From Homarus americanus (taxonomy: Eukaryota > Arthropoda > Malacostraca > Decapoda > Nephropidae), in contig NW_024720773.1 of NCBI RefSeq assembly GCF_018991925.1, forward strand, positions 501,485 through 565,484: a DNA stretch of 64,000 nucleotides, given 5' to 3'. The notes under the pieces are model-generated. The model saw only the letters and a list, made by a program, of their open reading frames with translations, did no database searches and had not been told where the DNA came from. Shown here piece by piece: positions 56,841 through 64,000 of the stretch. Position 1 is the stretch's first letter. Each line of letters opens with the position of its first letter. The translations under genes and the position numbers were made by a program.

Positions 56841-58600
56841 TTAATCCTAGTCCATGGGAGGATTGAGAGAAGTGTAGTAGTGTGAGGTGGGTGTTGGTGA
56901 AGTGCTGATTTCATTACGCTGCTTCTCCTCTGCTCGTTTGTGCTGTTCCAGTTCCTTATGGCTGGAGTCAATGCTTGGTCCTTCATCGCCTCTTGAGCTG
57001 CTGTTGTCGTAAGGCGCCGTCATCCTGTCCGATCACTGCATACAGCTTGGGAATGCGATGTCAGGTCATACCCAAGTGAGCTGCTTATCTCCAACGCCCA
57101 GCTGGCCAAGGGGCTGTACTATGTTTGTCATTTGACAGAGAAAACAATCCTACAGGGATGAAGGATTAGTTGGAAGTGCATCCGTAAAAAAGTAATTTAC
57201 TTTATGCATTACGTCAATGTTTGGCAACCATGGGTTCCGGTGAGACAATGTTCTCATTCGGCTGGTTCGGGGTGTAATCCACGTAGCTCAGCTCACTACG
57301 GCTGAATATTGTTTGTCAATGTGTGTCGAGAGAACAAGTACATTATAAATAATTCTAGCATAAAAATACACCGAGTGAAGCTCTGCAAGTATCACCATAT
57401 TACATTACACGAACTATTTATTTCAAAGCATAGCTTATGGGACAAAATAGACTGGGAATTAGTGAGGTCACATGGGGTGGGGTAGGACGGGTCAGGGCGG
57501 GGCGAGACGGCCTGGCAGGTGGGCAGACGGGCTGGGTGGGGTGGAGCAGGAATGGAAGGGTGAGGCGGGAGAAGCAGGGATTAGGAGAGGGAGGAGGATG
57601 TAGGTTATATGACATGTTAGGTTCTGACGGTTAGCATAGACACAGCTTCCATCACTAAAAACACAATAGGTTCATGTAACACTGATCGACAATTGAATTG
57701 CACTAGGGATACTGAGATTATTACAAATCACTGATGTCAGGTGTACTGGCTGGCTGGAGGGTAGTTTCTTGAATTAATAAGGTAATGACGCCGGTTTGCC
57801 TAATCACACGGCGGTGAGAACTCTTCTTCCTTTGTGACCGTGACCTCTGTTGGATCAGGTCTTAATTTCACCATAATTACTGTAGGGTGGGTCTGCTTAC
57901 ATGGGAGAACACATGCTCATCTAGTTACTGCTATATGTGTTGTTTTTCTTTGGTTTGTAAGCTAAGGTCTGATAAACAATCATTACAGGGAAAAGGTACG
58001 ACTTGTGTTGGGCTGAACCTTTCTGCCCCCCCTCCCCCCTACAGGGTTGAAGGATGTGTCTGTGGCTTTGTGGTTTGAGACGACCCAGATGTAGATCCAT
58101 CCGATGGACCCTCACCACAGTTAACCCCTGGAGATGGCTCCCCAAACGGAGGATCCGTACAGGTGACCCTCGTGCCAGGGGTTTACGGAAGAGGATCAGT
58201 CGGCATCTCTGAAGAGGAGGCGCCATCCTGAGCTGACTTCTGTTGGAGTCTCTGGGACTCAGAATAAGGTTCTGAAGTTACCTTGGCTGGAGAATCGTTT
58301 ACTTCCAGAGACTATGGAGTTCCTAAGTGGTGTTTTGCTGAAATTCTTGTAGTACCAGGACATCTGGTGGAGGAAAGAAGAGGGAGTAGCAGATGTGTCT
58401 GCCTCATCCATATGGACCTCAGCCACTACAAGAGAAGTCTAAGGACTTATGATGGGTGGCATAGAGTCGAGTGTGGGCGCTGAATTCAATACAGGTATGG
58501 ATGATTCTCGAGGCGGTGTTGCAGCAACAGTTCTCTGAGCTTTGTGTCGGGATAGAACCTGTGCCTAGGAATCCTCATGACTTGAAACATACTTCAGTGC
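56839..58600. other. No gene recognised; G-rich stretch at 57470-57610
   Basis: No family likeness in any frame. The part 57470-57610 is strongly G-rich on the plus strand (GGGGTGGGGTAGGACGGG and similar), with potential to form G-quadruplexes. The region 58080-58600 may be the decayed 3' part of the ORF1 that follows on the minus strand. Confidence 0.45.
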
Positions 58601-59480
58601 TGCGCTTCTGGCTTCTGGCTTCTGGCAAAATCTCACTTTGTCTCTCTTGCGGATATTTAGTATCTCTCGATCTGGAACCGGTCACATTCACTAGAAGAGG
58701 CGTTTCTGACCCTCATAGCCTTAACACAGTCAATACATACGGCAGGAACACCCTGCTGTAAATTTTGACAAGTGCATCTTACATGGCCATACAACTGACA
58801 ATGGAAGCATCGTCTAGGGTTTGGGACATACGATTTCACTTTACGAATGATCCAGGCAACCTTGATAGAGGTTGGAATTTCGAAGCATTTAAATGTCAAT
58901 AACAGAGTTGGTGTAGGGTTAAGATTGCCATTTACTTTTCCTTGTGGACCATGTCCACTTTCACTACCTTTTGATCTTGGAACTCTTGCAGAAGTTTCTC
59001 CTCTAAGTATGAGTACAGGAGACTGGGGGTACCAGGTACCTAAGAGAGGATACGGAATCGAGCACTCTACACGGGAGAGGAGACCTCCACTAGGAGGCTA
59101 CCATCTTGCTGGGGGGATATTTTTGGTTCTCTCCCACAAATTGTTAATACTGACCTGTGAACATAAAAAATGCCCAGGTCCATTACAGGCTGGCCTTCCA
59201 CGGTACAGAGCACTATATATTTATTTTGTAAAATCTACCTGTTTGAACATACCAGGTACATACCAGATATAATCTCACAGGTAGAAGCGTTATGGTGAGT
59301 ACCAGGGCCAGTGGGCCTCCTGCGTCTTTTATACTTGGGTAATTGTTGTGAGCGAGCCAAAGCTACTTTTCACAATATGATAGGGTCGCAATGTAGGAAT
59401 TGATGATCCGGAGGAGAGTCCAGGGACGGGTGCAGGGTCGTCAGGGGGAGTATCTGGCCGGTTATTTGGGTTTGTTTCTT
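58600..59480 (-). pseudogene. Jockey/I-type ORF1 (Gag-like), decayed
   Basis: Minus strand, from about 59480 downwards: MQETNPNNRPDTPPDDPAPV, VPGMFKQVDFTK, YSALYRGRPACNGPGHFLC, TFKCFEIPTSIKVAWIIRK, then VKSYVPNPRRCFHCQLYGHV and a second cysteine block VPAVCIDCVKA near 58740. This order (N-terminal disordered part, RNA-binding fold, zinc knuckles) is that of ORF1 proteins in Jockey/I-like elements. Several stops and frame changes. Its own ORF2 is not seen downstream. Confidence 0.65.
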
Positions 59481-59869
59481 GCATAGAAAAACCTAAATTA
59501 CTTCTTCCCCCCCACCACGGAGCCCAACAAGGGGGGGTCAATATCAGAGATAAGACCCTGGTGAACCCCAGGGGTAGCAGGGCAGTATACGCGGGTAACC
59601 AGCAGGGAGCAAAGACGGTAGCTCCTGGACCATAGGAGTGCCAGGTCCCTGATGCCCACTTGACCCAAGCTACACTGTGACCAGCCGATTGACTTGATTC
59701 AGCTGGTATAGGGGACCAAAAAGATGTGTTGCTAACCACAGGGTGCAGCGTGCAGCGTCGCTCAACCTCCAGGACTCCCATCCCCCAGCATCATGGGACG
59801 CCACACACGTGGCACACACGTGAGAGTATTCCAGCTCCAATGGTCTGGGCTGGTGACGATGCTGCCGGT

Positions 59870-61680
59870 CTGCTCTCAAAACCGGATGCAGGACAGGAAC
59901 CATTTTATCTGGACCTTCCCTGGTGACCCACCCAGTTTGGAAAACCCTTCCCCTCCCTCCGAGAAGGGAAAGAAGGGAACGAAGCCCCCCTCTGGTACAA
60001 CTCACCGGATCATAAGGGACTCGCAAGCCCCCCGCGTCAAGGCGACAGCCCTGTGTCCAAACCAATCACCTCGGAAGAACTCAACACAGCCATCTCCAAT
60101 ACCAAAAATAAAGCCCCTGGTTATTCAGGCATCACCAAGGAGTCCTCAGCCTCATAAACAACCCGGCTATGGAGAGATTGAGAACCACAATAAATGCTTG
60201 CCTGGCCTCGGGTTACTTCCCAACTAAATTCAAAGAGGCCATTATTACTCTACCACCAAAACAAGGAAAGAACCCCTCCGTCCCACTTAACTACAGACCG
60301 ACCTCCCTCCTTGAAGTACCTGGAAAAATCCTAGAAAAATCATCAATAACCGTCTGAGAAATCACCTGGAAACAACAAACAGAGTCAACTGCAGACAATT
60401 CGGGTTCAGGAAAGGGAAGTCCATCACAACAGCGATAGCCCTGGCATGTGAAAACATAGCCAGAGCCGCGACGAGTGGTAGACAATGTAATCTAACTCTC
60501 CGGGATGTAGCGAAGGCATTTGACAAAGTCTGGAATGACGGTCTAAAATATAAGATCCTCCAACTCGGACTTCCCACCAACATTGAAAAGTTGCTTTCCA
60601 ACTTTCTTGACTGCAGAAATGCCAGACTGAGGGTAGGACAACACACAGGAGAGACCTTCCCACTCATGAGCGGAGTCCCTCGGGGGAGAGTCCTTTCCCC
60701 CACCCTATATAATATCTACACAAGTGACACCCCGCCTCCCACTAGAATAGGAAACGAAGATATTATGTATGCAGATGACATCACTTAAATAGCAACACAT
60801 CAAGGAAAATCGCGAGCGTTACAGGTCGACAAAATCAGGCGGGAATTAGGTGAAATAATTACAAAAAACAATGGAAAATCCAAACCAGTCTCCCGAAATT
60901 CATAGAGATACCCTTATGCAGAAAGAAAACCCATCCATTAGTAACCAATAATGCCCAGATAGAATACAAAAGCAAAGGCACCCTCCTGGACCTGCATATA
61001 TCCACGATAGGTTACTCCCATCATATCCACACCAGGAAGGAAAAGGCTAGAAACAGCTTTAAATCGCTTCCTGAGAAAATAGAACTCCGCCTGGTGACAT
61101 CATTTGTCACACCGATATTAACTTACCCAGCAGTACCTCTTCATACTATGAGCACCACTCAAATATTAAAATTTCAGGTGGTCCAAATTGCAGCCCTAAG
61201 ATTCGTCACAGGTGAAAGACACCCCTTCACCAGAACCACAGCCGAGATACATAGAGACCTGAGAATAAAACCCATCAACCAGCAGCTGGAATAAAACCCA
61301 TCAACCAGCAGCTGCACACCCTGGCCAGCAGAATCTGGCAAAAGATAGAAGATGAGAGGAAGAACTGCTTCAAAGACTCCCACCAGATAACGACAACAAC
61401 CATACATGGTTTCCAAAAAAGTTAACAAATCTCAAAAGGTCCATGAAATAAGGCCCTTAAAACACCCATATATGGGACAGGGTAGGATGTCTAGTGCCTG
61501 TACCGACAGACAATAACTAACCCATGACACAACCCTAACACACTATTAGCTTAGTTAGGCGGTCAGCCCGCCCTCTCTTACCTCCTCCTAAATTTCTTCA
61601 ATTTCCGAACTATAACTTCCTTCCCCCACCTTTAATTTTCTTTCACCCTCTTTCTCTACAAAAAAGAAAAAACTCCTGGG
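59870..61680 (+). pseudogene. Non-LTR RT related to the nested element at 18-20 kb
   Basis: Plus-strand pieces: PITSEELNTAISNTKNKAPG (about 60060), ACLASGYFPTKFKEAIITLP, LNYRPTSLLEVPGKILEK, CRQFGFRKGKSITTAIALA, LRDVAKAFDKVWNDGL, MSGVPRGRVLSPTLYNIY, and the catalytic IMYADDIT near 60765. The last is followed at once by a stop (TAA at 60786). The thumb is at 61094-61290. The order and wording match the RT at 18406-20319. A 24-bp duplication (61266-61313) falls in the thumb. The usual PQG is PRG. Non-coding 3' UTR from about 61440 to 61680. Confidence 0.8.
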
Positions 61681-62503
61681 GGGTATACGTGGTGTGGTAG
61701 GTGGTGTGACATCTTGTATCTTGCTCACTTAAGTGATCCCACCGACCCTCATACAGCATGATGATAAACAAGGTATGGCGAGGGACACGATAAATGTCAA
61801 TCTACTGTGTATGTTAAGCTGAACAGGATGATAGTACGGGGTCCACATGACAGGAAAGTTATTGTTGGAATTCCCACGGTTACATATTTCAGTGTGTGTG
61901 TGTGTGTGTGTGGTAAAATTTTCAGAAAAATACATACAAAAAAGATAACTAGTCTTCCTCTATAGCTAAGCCTTGACCTATCGTTAAGGTAAGGAGTGGT
62001 GGAACCGTCTCTCAGTAAACAGTACATACGTGAAGTTGCTGATCCTCTGCATTTCGTGCCACAGGTCCGCGAACCATCCTTTGACCCGCACCGTTCCTCT
62101 GGCTCCTGGCTCCAGTAAGATGGTGGGCTGTGACTGTCGGAGACACAAGGGATGGTGGTTGTACTGTAGAGGTATTGGTGGTGGTGGTGGTTTGTGGTGG
62201 TGGTGGTGGTTGACGGAAAAAGGTCACACCTTATTTAAATACCATATCAAATTAAGTAATAAACACTCACACTACTACACAGGCTAAACCAAACACAGCA
62301 CAACACACAGACATGCGCGCACACACACACACACACACACTACTACACAGACAAACACACACAATACTACTACTACTTTTTTTTCCTTCTTTTTTTATAA
62401 AACGTGGCCTCCAGCCTCCCCCAATAGCCACACCTTCGCCGCCATTTTATTACCTTAATATTTAATATCCTAATACATAAGTAGCTATCCTAGCTGTGTT
62501 GAA
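61681..62503. other. No gene; several microsatellites
   Basis: Contains (GT)n at 61892-61911, (GGT)n-type repeats at 62172-62212, (CA)n at 62322-62340 and a T-rich run near 62375-62397. Nothing coding. Confidence 0.55.
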
Positions 62504-62960
62504 TTAGTTGAGCCGCAGATCTATGCGGCATTCAGCGACTGTAGCCTCATAGTCAATATCTGCAGGTGTTGTCGGCATTGGGGCCGAAGCTCTCGTTCCC
62601 CTGAGGCAGAGCAAAGCCGACCGAAGGAGAGAGAAGGACAGTCGACATCTCATCCAGGCTGTAACATAACTTATGGGCTGCTGCTTCTGTTCGGAGATCA
62701 CCTCCACGAGTCTGTCGTAGAAACATCTCGCACTTGGTCCCATCCCACCAGAGGTTGTGAACACTAGAGGAGTGAAGCTGCCTTGATCAACGTTTTGAAT
62801 TCTCTCCCCATATGCCCTTAGCTTTTCGTTCTCGTTCCTCCTGTGTGCAGCATCGAGAGCTAGGTTATGTTGACATGCGGCCATGGGATCAGAAATCCTG
62901 ATGTTGAAGAAGGCTCGCTGTCCCCGCGTGCAGAATCCTCGAGCACTGACGTCAACACGG
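62504..62960 (-). pseudogene. C-terminal domain of an unassigned RT-type element
   Basis: Minus strand from about 62960: GFCTRGQRAFFNIRISDP, then HRRNENEKLRAYGERIQNV, GSFTPLVFTTSGGMGPSA and WMRCRLSFSLLRSALLCLRG, ending at a stop at 62504. The same block order recurs, from memory, at the C-terminus of RT polyproteins in many invertebrates, preceded by an F-F-D/N-I/V-R-V/I segment that could be a restriction-type nuclease fold. That fold assignment is a guess. The N-terminal RT is missing; a different element (RTE) starts at 62996. Confidence 0.55.
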
Positions 62961-62995
62961 GCTTTGTTAGATGTGTTTGAAGTCCTATGTTGGAA

Positions 62996-64000
62996 GCTAC
63001 TACTACTACTACTTTGTTGTCACTCAGAATCGAGTATGATGATCATCCAGCTATGATACAATGACATGAGATGTTAGGGATGTTACCTTTATTGGTGAGC
63101 TCTGAGGTGGCTAAAGAGGACGATATGGGACCGGCAGTGCCGTCCACAGATGTTGCCAGTGTGGAGGTCTACATCTAGGGTGGGAGGGGCAACGGCAGCG
63201 TCTTTCCTGCGTTGGCACTTGTCTGCCTCGGGATGCAGTCGGGCTAATTGGAAGGTATTGATACCTCCTTGTGTGGTGCTTCTCCAAGCGTTTCGGTGTG
63301 GAGTAATCGTCCCCCAGGTGTGGGGGTCGATTTCGACAGTTGGTGTCAGCGAGAATACTGGCATTTGTTCTCTTGTCTTCCCAGCGGACTCGGAGTATGG
63401 AATGTAGATTACGCCAGTGAAAGTTTTCAAGTGCGTTGAGATGCTTCCTGTATGAGACCCATGTCTCGCTGTCAATAAGCAGGATTGGGAGGACCACTGC
63501 TCGATATACGTGCAACTTTGTAGATAATTTCAGCTCCCTACAGCTGAAGACACGGATATGGAGTCTGTCAAAGGCTTGAGATGCACATCTGATCCGATAT
63601 TGAATCTCTTCATCGATGTCTGCATTGGCGGACAGGTGAGAGCCGAGAGGGTAGTACCGTTAAGCTGGATGGATGGTGGAAGTGTGCTTGAAAAAGGGGT
63701 AGGCAGAAAGAGAATCGGAGTCTGCTTACTGAAGTTCAGTGATGGAAGCTGCCGACACCTTTGTTCCTGCCTGGAGTCGTCTTAGGTTGAAAAGACCCTT
63801 CATCCGGTACTGGATGTCCACTCTGCCGGCGAAATTGGCATGGCCACACGTAAGAAAGGCAGCCAAGAAAATGGAAAAGAGTTGGGGCCAGTACACATCC
63901 TTGTTTTACCTCCATTTGGATGGGGACAAACTCAGACTGGGTGCCATTCTGCAGGACATTGTCATTCATGCCATCGTGGAGTTGCCTCAGAATGGTGATG
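62996..64000 (-). pseudogene. RTE-like retrotransposon, 3' portion with (TAG)n tail
   Basis: Minus strand. It enters the window with LQNGTQSEFVPIQMEVKQGC and VLAPTLF (63880-63960, the QG...PTLF block). Later it reads VVLPILLIDSETWVSYRKHL and ALENFHWRNLHSILRVRWED (63350-63500), and a C-terminal CRCPSHPRC-like zinc-finger relic near 63150. The end is a (TAG)n tail at 62996-63012. At least three frameshifts. The rest of the element lies beyond the right edge. It matches 1343-1795 at the 3' end. Confidence 0.8.

Noticed and set aside
59329..60065. Minus-strand frame of about 130 codons before the ORF1
   Set aside because: Only the part below about 59480 resembles ORF1. The rest overlaps the RT sequence on the plus strand in a non-coding frame.

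Overview
This window is eukaryotic and almost certainly from an arthropod, most likely a decapod or other malacostracan crustacean. Telomere-type TTAGG repeats lie at 50062-50187. Very long (TA)n arrays, decapod-like non-LTR reverse transcriptases and a Gypsy element with an envelope gene point the same way. The species call is inference. There are no bacterial-style operons, and I saw no tRNA or rRNA gene. Nearly everything recognisable is transposable-element sequence, mostly broken. The one convincing host coding piece is a single exon of an ionotropic glutamate receptor at 49086-49268 (minus strand).

Region 1 (1-13 kb). Fragments of two non-LTR elements (560-1132 and 1343-1795) are followed by a large composite. 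A pair of about 125-bp inverted repeats (1888-2011 and 12845-12972) brackets a multi-part, decayed plus-strand gene of a family I recognise only as uncharacterised. Its surviving motifs (EEAD..R, DTDV, GCD) recall FEN/PIN-like nucleases. The gene is split by a 450-bp solo LTR (2473-2922) and by a PIF/Harbinger-type non-autonomous element (3704-10844). That element is itself split by a complete Gypsy-type LTR retrotransposon (3822-9702, minus strand, TSD AAACC). This composite is the best candidate here for an undescribed mobile system.

Region 2 (13-28 kb). This is a three-level nest. A minus-strand non-LTR element with an RNase H domain (13249-27975, flanked by 39-bp direct repeats) is interrupted by an 11.1-kb env-bearing Gypsy element (14052-25157, TSD ATCC). 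That element's RNase H region is in turn interrupted by a 5'-truncated non-LTR element with an uninterrupted RT frame (18047-20319, TSD AAGCTT).

Region 3 (28-36 kb). This holds a CR1/L2-like RT split by an unidentified 1.2-kb insertion, a Jockey-type ORF1 abutting it as a mosaic, a second copy of the Harbinger-type element (32626-33886), a decayed RTE-like RT, and about 1.2 kb of AT-rich sequence without genes.

Region 4 (36.4-48.7 kb). A 100-base assembly gap is followed by about 12.2 kb of a 19-bp satellite (consensus GATCATGRTGTGTACCTGT). It shows higher-order duplications and patches of degraded consensus that look like uncorrected read errors.

Region 5 (48.7-64 kb). The glutamate-receptor exon is followed by a terminal-inverted-repeat insertion carrying TTAGG and (TA)n arrays inside a minisatellite. 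Next come a decayed plus-strand relative of the env-Gypsy element (50968-55880), a strong hairpin between two (TA)n arrays (56674-56799), a Jockey-type ORF1, an RT fragment related to the nested element in region 2, an unassigned RT-element C-terminal domain, and an RTE-like pseudogene running off the right edge.

All family assignments come from reading translations and motifs by eye. None was checked by database search.
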